From Leuconostoc rapi (GTDB lineage Bacteria > Bacillota > Bacilli > Lactobacillales > Lactobacillaceae): a DNA stretch of 64,000 nt. The DNA lies in contig NZ_JAFBEK010000003.1 of NCBI RefSeq assembly GCF_016908715.1, positions 177,130-241,129 of the forward strand. Direction: 5' to 3'. Below are positions 23,201-31,127 of the stretch, piece by piece; positions within the stretch are counted from its first letter, which is position 1, and every line of letters starts with the position of its first letter. Under the pieces are notes generated by a model. The model worked only from the letters and a program-made list of their open reading frames with translations, was not told the origin of the DNA and searched no databases. A program made the translations under genes and the position numbers.

Positions 23201-25694
23201 TAAGGAAATCAAAAAAGTTTTATTTATAGGTGCGGGTTCTAACGATTTTGGGCGTGAAGCTGAGCATGATGCTGCTATTTATCAAGTCATGCCTGAATTA
23301 CGTGGTCATGGGGTTGAAGTCTTTGTTATTGATGAAAATCCTTATGCTTTATCGCTTGAAAGTTTAGCAGCTACAACGTTTTGGCAACAATTGACCGTTG
23401 AAAATATAAAAAAAATTATTCGGGAACACCATATTGATACGGTTGCACCGTTATTTGGTGGCCAATCGTCATTAAGATTATGGGCAGAAGTCGTACAGAG
23501 CTGGGCGTATGGCGATGGCACAATGCCAAACACATTGGGATTAAGCATTGATATGCTACTCAAAGTAAACAATTTACCCGTACTGACAGCATTTATGTCA
23601 GAGCATGGGTTGCCTGTTATTAATAATTATGTGTTAAAGGCTCAAGATGAGGCAAATGAGCTATTGCGAGAGCTACAATTACCGCTGATGGTTCGTGCCT
23701 TGCATCCGAACCAAACAAATACACGACATGTAGTCGAACGCTTGGATGATTTTGAAGATGCGATTAATCTGGCTAAAGTCCAGTCTGTCACACAAGAGGT
23801 TATTATTTCACGAGCAATTAACGGTCTAAAAGAGGTTAGTTTAGAGGTACTACGTGATTTTCGCGGTAATAAAATGCAAATTGGGGCAAGTGAAGATATG
23901 GACCCCATTGGCATTCATACGTCAGATTCGTTGAGCGTATCACCCATATTAACGATTCAGGATCAACTGATCGGTAAAATGCGTGACTATGCTTTTAGAG
24001 TGGCAGATATGCTACAATTGCAGGGAATTATGCATGTGCAGTTTGCAGTTGATGATGAAACGCGTAGAATTTATATTATTAAAGTGTCACCTTATATTGA
24101 TCAAATGGCGACGAGAATGGCTCTGGCGACAGGCTATCCAACAATGCTTGTTGCGGTTAATTTGGCCATGGGTATTGCTTTGGAAGATATTGTATTACCA
24201 CATAATTTTGGTGTCAATGCTGCAATGATGGAACCGATGATGGATCACGTTGTTGTAAAACTACCAGTATTTCCATTTGGTGAGTTATCAGAAGCGGGTG
24301 TGTCAGTAAAAAGACAACTCAATAGTGTTCAGAAATCTATTGGTACGACACTTGGTTTTGGTCGGACGTTTATTGAGGCTTTAGAAAAAGCCATTAGATC
24401 AGCTCATTTCAATAATGCTAGTTTTTCACCCACGAATATGGCTAACATCAACGATGATGAGCTTATACAGCAACTCATTCATCCACAAGATAATCGTGTT
24501 TTATTGCTCATTGAAGCGATTAAACGGGGTTATGAGATAGACGAGCTTGCTGAATTGACTGCTATTGACGAGTTTTATTTTTATCAATTACAGCATCTAC
24601 ATACACTCGAAGTTGAAATTGAAGCTGATACGGATAATATCGAATCATTACGCCGCGGTAAGCGATATGGTTTGTCAGATGGGTTATTGGCGCGTTTTTG
24701 GCATACAGATTTTAATATTATCCGTACATTAGCAAAAGAAAATAGTATCAATGTTTCCTATAAGGCAGTTGAACCTTCAGCTGGTGAATTTCCAGAAAAT
24801 GCGCGTCAATACTATGCAACATATGAAACAGAAAATGAATCCGTTCAAATTCATGATAATGCCGTCTTAGTTATTGGATCAGGCGCTTTTCGTATGGGGG
24901 ATGCGGCATCTGGCGGCTATGCAACAACGATAACATTATCTGAATTGCGACGCCTACAGTATCCAACAATTATTATGAATAATAACCCTAGTGATGCGAC
25001 GTTGTTACCACATTTGGCAGATAAACAATATCTTGAACCACTTGAAATTTCAGATGTGATGCGTGTAGTCGAGTTAGAAAAACCACAATTTATTGTTATT
25101 CCAGGAAACCGCCGGAAGTTGATAAAAGCCTTGCGCAATTTGGGACAGCGTGTGGTTATTTTACCAAAAGAACGACATACGCCCAATGGACCCAATGAGA
25201 ACCAATCAGAGTTTGCATTGAATTTATTTTATGATGGCCATGATAGTTATCCAATAAATTTAACTCAACATATGGCAGGCGAGATGCGTATCATTCCTCA
25301 AATTGCCAAAATGCCAGATGATCTTTTGGCAACACATATTGACAATCCAGGAGTATATCAAGTGATTTGGTATCAAAATACAACACATTGGAAAGAGCAT
25401 GTTGATACATCAAATATTGGACATGATACTTGGTTAAGGCCAATGCCCTTTGGGCAGGTAGCTTATTTGACGAAAGCCATGCAGATCCAATGGATTCGTC
25501 TAACCATCAGAGCGGCGACTAACGAGATGACTGAGGAGGATAATGCTATGTTATCCACGATTAATCAACGTTTAACAACAGAACAAATAGGTGTAATAGC
25601 TTCTGATGTGAACTATCGCTTGCATTTACAGCCAAGCAAAGTAATAGATGGCACAAGATTTGAAATAGGTGTGAGTGTGAAACACTATGGGTGA
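23181..25694 (+). CDS. Divergent CarB-like protein with one degenerate ATP-grasp half
   Basis: This 837-residue protein resembles the carbamoyl phosphate synthase large subunit (about 1060 residues). The N-terminal synthetase half (about 1-400) keeps VAPLFGGQSSLRLW, GIHTSDSLSVSP, HVQFAVD and ALATGYPTMLVAVNLAMG. The nucleotide-binding Gly-rich loop is lost, and the metal-ligand motif EMNPR reads KVSPY (Lys301, Ser303, Tyr305). The oligomerisation domain follows, and then the second pre-ATP-grasp fold (VLVIGSGAFRMGD, IIMNNNPSDAT). The second ATP-grasp and allosteric domains are replaced by about 220 residues I cannot assign. The frame is intact, arguing for a retained non-classical role. Confidence 0.85.
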   Translation: MSNITTNKEIKKVLFIGAGSNDFGREAEHDAAIYQVMPELRGHGVEVFVIDENPYALSLESLAATTFWQQLTVENIKKIIREHHIDTVAPLFGGQSSLRLWAEVVQSWAYGDGTMPNTLGLSIDMLLKVNNLPVLTAFMSEHGLPVINNYVLKAQDEANELLRELQLPLMVRALHPNQTNTRHVVERLDDFEDAINLAKVQSVTQEVIISRAINGLKEVSLEVLRDFRGNKMQIGASEDMDPIGIHTSDSLSVSPILTIQDQLIGKMRDYAFRVADMLQLQGIMHVQFAVDDETRRIYIIKVSPYIDQMATRMALATGYPTMLVAVNLAMGIALEDIVLPHNFGVNAAMMEPMMDHVVVKLPVFPFGELSEAGVSVKRQLNSVQKSIGTTLGFGRTFIEALEKAIRSAHFNNASFSPTNMANINDDELIQQLIHPQDNRVLLLIEAIKRGYEIDELAELTAIDEFYFYQLQHLHTLEVEIEADTDNIESLRRGKRYGLSDGLLARFWHTDFNIIRTLAKENSINVSYKAVEPSAGEFPENARQYYATYETENESVQIHDNAVLVIGSGAFRMGDAASGGYATTITLSELRRLQYPTIIMNNNPSDATLLPHLADKQYLEPLEISDVMRVVELEKPQFIVIPGNRRKLIKALRNLGQRVVILPKERHTPNGPNENQSEFALNLFYDGHDSYPINLTQHMAGEMRIIPQIAKMPDDLLATHIDNPGVYQVIWYQNTTHWKEHVDTSNIGHDTWLRPMPFGQVAYLTKAMQIQWIRLTIRAATNEMTEEDNAMLSTINQRLTTEQIGVIASDVNYRLHLQPSKVIDGTRFEIGVSVKHYG

Positions 25695-25980
25695 CAGTAA
25701 AAAGTATATTGTACATGTTTTTACGGGTGTTGTTCTGAACCAAGATCTATCAGGGCAATACGTCCCTCGTGCTGAATCGTTACCTCATGTTTGGCGCACC
25801 GGAAAACATACAAAAGGCCAATTTAAAAAGATTGGTCAAATATTTATAACAGAAACAGGTCAAGCGGTTGCGGTAATAGGGATTGAAAAGTTGAAATTTA
25901 GTCAACGACATGATTACGTCCCTTTGCAACGGTGGACCAATTTATATATTGAACCAGAAAAATTACAACTATGGGCATAG
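25687..25980 (+). CDS. Unknown 97-residue protein coupled to the CarB-like gene
   Basis: I do not recognise the family. The protein starts at ATG 25687, overlapping the last eight bases of the carB-like gene, with TAGGTGTGAG upstream. It is soluble, without membrane helices or cysteines, and is rich in aromatic and basic residues (YIVHVFTGVV, LPHVWRTGKHTKGQF, VAVIGIEKLKF, RWTNLYIEPEKLQLWA). It is the last gene before a strong terminator, so it belongs to the pyrR/carA-like/carB-like transcript and may act with those proteins. Confidence 0.7.
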   Translation: MGDSKKYIVHVFTGVVLNQDLSGQYVPRAESLPHVWRTGKHTKGQFKKIGQIFITETGQAVAVIGIEKLKFSQRHDYVPLQRWTNLYIEPEKLQLWA

Positions 25981-26008
25981 AGTGGCCAAGTCGTGTCATT
26001 TTTTCTTG

Positions 26009-26063
26009 ATTAAACACATAAAACGCCAAGTATTAAAAATACTTGGCGTTTTATGTGTTTAAT
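26009..26063. terminator. Perfect 26-bp bidirectional terminator hairpin
   Basis: Positions 26009-26034 and 26038-26063 are perfect inverted repeats with a nominal 3-base loop, between the 97-codon gene and the convergent MFS gene. Confidence 0.9.
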
Positions 26064-26091
26064 ATGATAGGCAAGTCAGCACGTGGACCAA

Positions 26092-27324
26092 TTAATTAGT
26101 TGTTTGTGGATTATTGCGCGTCGTGATGTTAAACAAGACAGCATTGATAACAACGAGTACAGCACTAAAAATAAAAATGCCACGGTAATCAAATTTACTA
26201 GCAATTAAAGCACCAAACATTGGCCCCAAAACAGAACCTAAAGATTGAAAGCTTTGATTATAACTAAAAATACGTCCAGTCATCTCTTTTGGCGATTTCT
26301 TTGATAATAGTGTTTGGACAGCTGGTAACATCGTAGCGTCGCTAATACCCACCAGAAAACGAAAGAACATGAGCATACCAATACTTGTCACAAAGGCAGT
26401 TGGTACGAAGGCGATGACGGCTATCGCAAATCCTATTTTAATCATGCGTGCAGTGCCAATATGATCACCGATGCGACCAAAAGATGGCGCCGCGATAACA
26501 GTCGCAATGCCTGGCATCGCAGCAACCACGCCTGCAATGAATGTCGTGTTAGATGCATGATTCATTAATTCGCGCACAAACAAACTAATAATCGGATTGA
26601 TGGATGTATTAACAGTTTGTATCAACATTGTGGTGATAAATAAGCCAATAATAAGTCGCTTATCAGGTATATGTTGCCAAATATTTTGAGTTGACGAGAC
26701 ATTAGTATCTGTTGAAGGCATATGTGGCGTCTCTTTAACAAGAAATAACGTTACTAAAAATACTAAAAATAAAATAACACCTGTGATATGAAAGGACATG
26801 CGATAACTAAAAAAAGTAGCCAAGAGGCCACCAAACAAGGGGCCGATTAAATTACCAGCGGTCATGCCTGTAACTAAAATGCCTAGTGCTTTACCAGCAT
26901 GCTTTTTAGGTGTTTGTGTTGCAACTAAAGCGTTAGCATTTGATATAAAGCCACCCATTGCGCCCTGCAAGGCACGTAATGTAAATAGTTGCCAAACGTT
27001 AGTGACATTTCCCATCAAAAACATAACAAGAGACATGCCAATTGCAGCACGCAATAACATTAATTTTCGGCCCTTACGATCAGCTAACTTACCCCAAAAG
27101 GGAGACACGATAGCAGTAACAAGAAACGAAATTGCAAATACGGCGCCAGAATAAAAACTGAGTTGATTTTTATTAAAATTGCCTAATGTGTCAATGTAAA
27201 GTGCTAAAAATGGCATGACTTCGCTTAGTGCAATACCTGTCATAAACACACCAAACCAAAGAACAAAAACGTTACGTTGCCAAAGAAAATCAGCATCTGG
27301 CGTTTCTTTGATACTTTTAGACAT
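26092..27324 (-). CDS. MFS multidrug-type exporter (DHA1 family)
   Basis: The 410-residue protein has 12 predicted membrane helices and the MFS motif A GKLADRKGRKLML after helix 2, with a related GRIGDHIGTARMIK after helix 8. GNLIGPLFGG resembles the drug-antiporter motif C. The overall pattern is closest to MdtG/PmrA-like fluoroquinolone-type exporters, but substrates cannot be predicted. A good AAGAGGAA ribosome site precedes the ATG. It is transcribed divergently from relA and ends at a shared hairpin. Confidence 0.88.
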   Translation of the reverse strand: MSKSIKETPDADFLWQRNVFVLWFGVFMTGIALSEVMPFLALYIDTLGNFNKNQLSFYSGAVFAISFLVTAIVSPFWGKLADRKGRKLMLLRAAIGMSLVMFLMGNVTNVWQLFTLRALQGAMGGFISNANALVATQTPKKHAGKALGILVTGMTAGNLIGPLFGGLLATFFSYRMSFHITGVILFLVFLVTLFLVKETPHMPSTDTNVSSTQNIWQHIPDKRLIIGLFITTMLIQTVNTSINPIISLFVRELMNHASNTTFIAGVVAAMPGIATVIAAPSFGRIGDHIGTARMIKIGFAIAVIAFVPTAFVTSIGMLMFFRFLVGISDATMLPAVQTLLSKKSPKEMTGRIFSYNQSFQSLGSVLGPMFGALIASKFDYRGIFIFSAVLVVINAVLFNITTRNNPQTTN

Positions 27325-27401
27325 ATAATGATTCCTCTTTTTAAAAATGTTATTACTAGTCTATGCCTATTTATTAAAATATGCACGTTATAAGACTAGC
27401 C

Positions 27402-27430
27402 TTGTGAAAACATTAAATTTTTATTATAAT
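27402..27430 (+). promoter_or_regulatory. relA promoter
   Basis: TTGTGA (27402-27407), 17 bases, TATAAT (27425-27430). The transcript would carry a leader of about 120 bases before the relA ATG. Confidence 0.7.
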
Positions 27431-27501
27431 TAAAATACGTATAGAAACGTCAAAAGGCATACTGCGGTTTTTAAAATAGTGATGTGTCTTCCGGAATATG
27501 T

Positions 27502-27558
27502 GAAGGGAAAAGTATCAATTTATTGGCAATATATGAATGATTTGATACGTTTAAGATT
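27502..27558 (+). promoter_or_regulatory. Split ribosome-binding region of relA
   Basis: GAAGGGA (27502-27508) is 50 bases from the ATG at 27559. A stem GTATCAA/TTGATAC (27512-27518, 27542-27548) lies between them, leaving 3 and 10 unpaired bases on its two sides. No closer Shine-Dalgarno or in-frame start exists upstream because of a TGA at 27538. Confidence 0.45.
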
Positions 27559-29796
27559 ATGGCTAAAACAAAAAAGTATACAGGTGAAGAGGTCCTGACG
27601 CTAGTATCACGATACATGTCAGAATCTGATACTGCGAAGGTAAAAGCGGCTTACGAATGGGCATCTGACTTGCACAAAACGCAGTTACGTCAATCTGGTG
27701 AGCCTTATATTGTTCATCCTATTCAAGTCGCGGGTATTTTAGCTGAAATCAAGATGGACACTGCAACTGTCATTTCTGGCTATTTACATGATGTTGTTGA
27801 GGATACAACGGCAACACTAGCAGATGTTGAAACTAAATTTGGTAGTACAATTGCCCAGATTATTGATGGCGTAACTAAAATTAGTAAGATTCGATACAAA
27901 AATTCACAAGAACAATTAGCAGAAAATCACCGTAAGTTGCTTTTAGCGATGTCAAAAGATATTCGTGTCATTATTGTGAAGTTGGCTGATCGACTGCACA
28001 ACATGCGGACATTGGGTGCATTACGCGAAGATAAGCAACGTCGCATTGCTAACGAGACATTAGATATTTACGCCCCATTAGCTGATCGATTAGGTATCAG
28101 TACAATTAAATGGGAGCTCGAGGATTTATCTTTAAGTTATTTAGATCCAGAAAAGTATCATAGCATTGCCTCACAAATGAATATGAAACGTGATGAGCGT
28201 ATTCGTTATGTGCAGGAGGCTGTTTCCGAAATTCAAAAAGCAATTCAAGATTTAGAACTTCAAGATGTGAGCGTTTATGGTCGGCCAAAACATATTTACT
28301 CTATTTATCGTAAAATGACCGATAAACATAAAGCCTTTGAAGAAATTTATGATTTGTCAGCTGTGCGTGTTTTAACAGATACGATTCCAGATACTTATGC
28401 TGTACTGGGCGCAATTCATTCTAAATGGATGCCTTTACCTGGTCGCTTTAAGGACTATATTGCCTTGCCAAAAGCCAACGGTTACCAAAGTCTTCATACG
28501 ACTGTTATTGGTCCGGGGGGCCGACCCTTGGAAGTTCAAATTCGAACACATAGTATGCACGAAGTGGCTGAATTTGGTGTTGCCGCCCATTGGGCGTATA
28601 AAAAGAACAAGGGTTCTAACAAAGAGGCTAAAGTTAGTGATCACAGCCAACAGGCTTTGAATGTGATTCAGGGTATCTTAGAATTACAAGAGGATGCAAA
28701 AAACGCTGAAGATTTCATGGCTGGGGTACAAGGCGACCTGTTTAGTGATCGTGTCTATGCTTTTACACCACGCGGGGATGTGTTTGAATTAGCTAAGGGC
28801 GCAGGACCATTAGATATGGCTTTTTCAATTCATACTAACGTAGGCATCACAACAACTGGTGCAAAGATTAATGGTCGGATTGTGCCATTAGACTATAAGA
28901 TTAAAACAGGCGATATTATTGAAATTATTACGAGTTCTACGGCTAAACCGAGTCGAGATTGGTTAGATTTGGTGTCAACACGTCGTGCGCGTAATAAGAT
29001 CAAACAATATTTTAAACAATTAGATCGTGATGACAATATTGAAGCGGGTCGTGAATTATTGACACGTCATTTACGAGAAACTGGTTTTAACCCGTCTGAT
29101 TTGTTAGCTACAGGCAGTCTAGTTAAAGCAGCCGAGGCACTACATTATCATTCATATGACGATATGTTTGCTGCTATGGGTTATGGTGATGTTGCAGTAC
29201 CAGGTGTATCAAATAAGCTCACAGAGGGTATTCGTGAAGCCCAACAAGAAGTAGAGACTGCCGAACTACAGCGGGAGCTGTTGGAGGAAGGACATGAAAT
29301 CAAGCGTGATGAGACAGCGCTTACCCAACGACAAAAGGGCACCTCAGATAATATTATTATTGCCGGTGTCGATAATTTACTAGTACGATTAGGTCGTTGT
29401 TGTACACCAGTTCCAGGTGACCAAATAAAGGGATACATCACAAAAGGGCGTGGCATATCTGTTCATCGTGTTGGGTGTCCAAATATTCGCGCTGCTCAAA
29501 CTGAGGGTCAACGGCTAGTCGATGTCGAGTGGGAAGATGAACAGGGTCTGAAACCAAATTATGATGCTGATTTAACTGTCCATGGCGAGAATCGTAATGG
29601 CTTGTTGAACGATGTTTTGCGTACGGTTAACAATCGGACAAAATTTGTTAACTCTGTTAATGGCCATGTGACTAAAAATAGTATGGCACAAGTTTCATTG
29701 TCACTCGGCGTTAAAAATAGTGAGCAGTTAAATATAATTATGGATTCGCTCAATAGTTTACCAGCTGTTTATGACGTTGAACGTACCTTCCATTAA
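27559..29796 (+). CDS. relA: Bifunctional (p)ppGpp synthetase/hydrolase (Rsh)
   Basis: This protein is the central stringent-response enzyme. The 745 residues contain the HD hydrolase domain (about 30-200) with HDVVEDT intact and RLHNMRTL. The synthetase domain (about 225-340) has SVYGRPKHIYSIYRKM and PKANGYQSLHTTV. A TGS domain follows (about 395-455; AFTPRGDVFELAKGAGPLDMAF). The zinc-finger/helical region is near RCCTPVPGD, and an ACT domain is C-terminal. Both catalytic halves look functional. It stands alone with a promoter, and dtd follows 36 bases later, the usual order in Firmicutes. Confidence 0.96.
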   Translation: MAKTKKYTGEEVLTLVSRYMSESDTAKVKAAYEWASDLHKTQLRQSGEPYIVHPIQVAGILAEIKMDTATVISGYLHDVVEDTTATLADVETKFGSTIAQIIDGVTKISKIRYKNSQEQLAENHRKLLLAMSKDIRVIIVKLADRLHNMRTLGALREDKQRRIANETLDIYAPLADRLGISTIKWELEDLSLSYLDPEKYHSIASQMNMKRDERIRYVQEAVSEIQKAIQDLELQDVSVYGRPKHIYSIYRKMTDKHKAFEEIYDLSAVRVLTDTIPDTYAVLGAIHSKWMPLPGRFKDYIALPKANGYQSLHTTVIGPGGRPLEVQIRTHSMHEVAEFGVAAHWAYKKNKGSNKEAKVSDHSQQALNVIQGILELQEDAKNAEDFMAGVQGDLFSDRVYAFTPRGDVFELAKGAGPLDMAFSIHTNVGITTTGAKINGRIVPLDYKIKTGDIIEIITSSTAKPSRDWLDLVSTRRARNKIKQYFKQLDRDDNIEAGRELLTRHLRETGFNPSDLLATGSLVKAAEALHYHSYDDMFAAMGYGDVAVPGVSNKLTEGIREAQQEVETAELQRELLEEGHEIKRDETALTQRQKGTSDNIIIAGVDNLLVRLGRCCTPVPGDQIKGYITKGRGISVHRVGCPNIRAAQTEGQRLVDVEWEDEQGLKPNYDADLTVHGENRNGLLNDVLRTVNNRTKFVNSVNGHVTKNSMAQVSLSLGVKNSEQLNIIMDSLNSLPAVYDVERTFH

Positions 29797-29832
29797 CCAT
29801 GAAAACCATGGACGCTCAAGGAGTTTGAAATT

Positions 29833-30279
29833 ATGAAAATTGTGTTACAGCGTGTTAAAGAAGCGAGTGTCTCTGTTAATAACCAACAACTTAGTGACAT
29901 AGGACAAGGGTATTTACTACTGGTTGGTGTATCAGATGATGATACACAGGCAGATATTGATTATTTAGTGCATAAAATTAAACGGCTACGTATTTTTGAA
30001 GATCATGATGGTCGGATGAATTTAAGTATTCTTGATGTTCAGGGACAAATACTGTCCATATCACAATTTACTTTGTTTGCTAACACAAAAAAAGGTAACC
30101 GACCCAGCTTTACAGCTGCGGGAGCACCTGATTTGGCCGCAACTTTATATGACCAGTTTAATGCAGCATTACGCAGTGCTGGTCTGTTTGTTCGGACAGG
30201 TGAATTTGGTGCTGATATGCAAGTTGCCTTGGTTAATGATGGACCAGTAACCATTCTTTTTGATACGCAACACCAATAA
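29833..30279 (+). CDS. dtd: D-aminoacyl-tRNA deacylase
   Basis: The enzyme removes D-amino acids (and Gly from tRNA-Ala) mischarged on tRNA. The 148-residue protein has [15 protein letters not shown], the catalytic SQFTLFA motif (about residue 78) and the cross-subunit NDGPVTI motif (about residue 137), the Gly-cisPro hallmark of DTD. Length is typical. It follows relA with a clear AAGGAG site, and its stop codon lies within the terminator stem. Confidence 0.96.
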   Translation: MKIVLQRVKEASVSVNNQQLSDIGQGYLLLVGVSDDDTQADIDYLVHKIKRLRIFEDHDGRMNLSILDVQGQILSISQFTLFANTKKGNRPSFTAAGAPDLAATLYDQFNAALRSAGLFVRTGEFGADMQVALVNDGPVTILFDTQHQ

Positions 30280-30316
30280 AAAATGACTTTGCTCTAAGCA
30301 AAGTCATTTTTTATTA
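30275..30316. terminator. Perfect 19-bp bidirectional terminator between dtd and plsY
   Basis: Positions 30275-30293 and 30297-30315 are perfect inverted repeats with loop CTA. Both the dtd stop (30277-30279) and the plsY stop (30304-30306) fall inside the stem. T runs lie on both strands. Confidence 0.9.
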
Positions 30317-30924
30317 TTTTTTTTACGAATCATATTATAGATACCAAATGGCACAGTACTTTCTGTGCCGTTCTTTATGCGCTTAATATTTGAACGATGT
30401 CGATAAAAGACAAAAATTGTTAAAATTGCAGCAACAAATGTTAAGGTGAAATCATGATAGAATAGCGAAGCGACAACAGCAAAACTGAAACTGATCATTG
30501 CACTAAGAGAAACCATCGAGGTTAAAATTAATATTAGAATAAAAATGAGAATCACTAGCAGAAAAAATTGGGGATTATAGGCTAATAGTATGCCAGCTGA
30601 GGTAGCAACAGCTTTACCACCTTTGAATTTGAGCCAAATTGAGAAAGTATGGCCAATAATTGCAGCAACGCCAACTAACATTGGGTTAATATGACTATGG
30701 AACAAAAGTGGTAATAGGCCTGCAGCAGTACCTTTTAATAAATCTAATATTAAGGTTACGGTACCGGCAATAGGACCAAGAACCCGGAAAGAATTAGTTG
30801 TGCCAATATTGCCAGATCCTTCATCACGAATATCTTTGTGATAAAAGACTTTACCAATCCAAAGACCAGGCATGAGAGACCCTAAAAAATAAGATAAAAT
30901 AAACATTAATATTGTTAAAAACAT
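30304..30924 (-). CDS. plsY: Acyl-phosphate:glycerol-3-phosphate acyltransferase
   Basis: This membrane enzyme performs the first acylation in phospholipid synthesis. The 206-residue protein has five hydrophobic segments and the PlsY motifs YFLGSLMPGLWIG, RDEGSGNIGTTNSFRVLG (motif 1, glycerol-phosphate site) and LKFKGGKAVATSAGILL (motif 2 with catalytic Lys/Gly-rich loop). The HRSNIKRIKNGTE motif 3 is near the end. An AAGGAG ribosome site is present. Its divergence from parE is the conserved arrangement that helped identify the next two genes as topoisomerase IV. Confidence 0.95.
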   Translation of the reverse strand: MFLTILMFILSYFLGSLMPGLWIGKVFYHKDIRDEGSGNIGTTNSFRVLGPIAGTVTLILDLLKGTAAGLLPLLFHSHINPMLVGVAAIIGHTFSIWLKFKGGKAVATSAGILLAYNPQFFLLVILIFILILILTSMVSLSAMISFSFAVVASLFYHDFTLTFVAAILTIFVFYRHRSNIKRIKNGTESTVPFGIYNMIRKKNNKK

Positions 30925-31022
30925 GATTTAAACTCCTTATAGTTGTGCGTTAACACAGAGTTAATTCTATCATAAAAACAGATAGTAGAGGGGGTAACTT
31001 AATCAAAATAAAATATTTACAC

Positions 31023-31051
31023 TTGTCAGAATACGATTTTTACTCTATGAT
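31023..31051 (+). promoter_or_regulatory. parE promoter
   Basis: TTGTCA (31023-31028), 17 bases, TATGAT (31046-31051), about 75 bases before the parE ATG. Confidence 0.65.
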
Positions 31052-31127
31052 AATATAGATTGACGCATGAAAATGAACAACTGTTCGATCATGACAATGT
31101 TTTAAATTAAGAAAGATATGAGTACTC

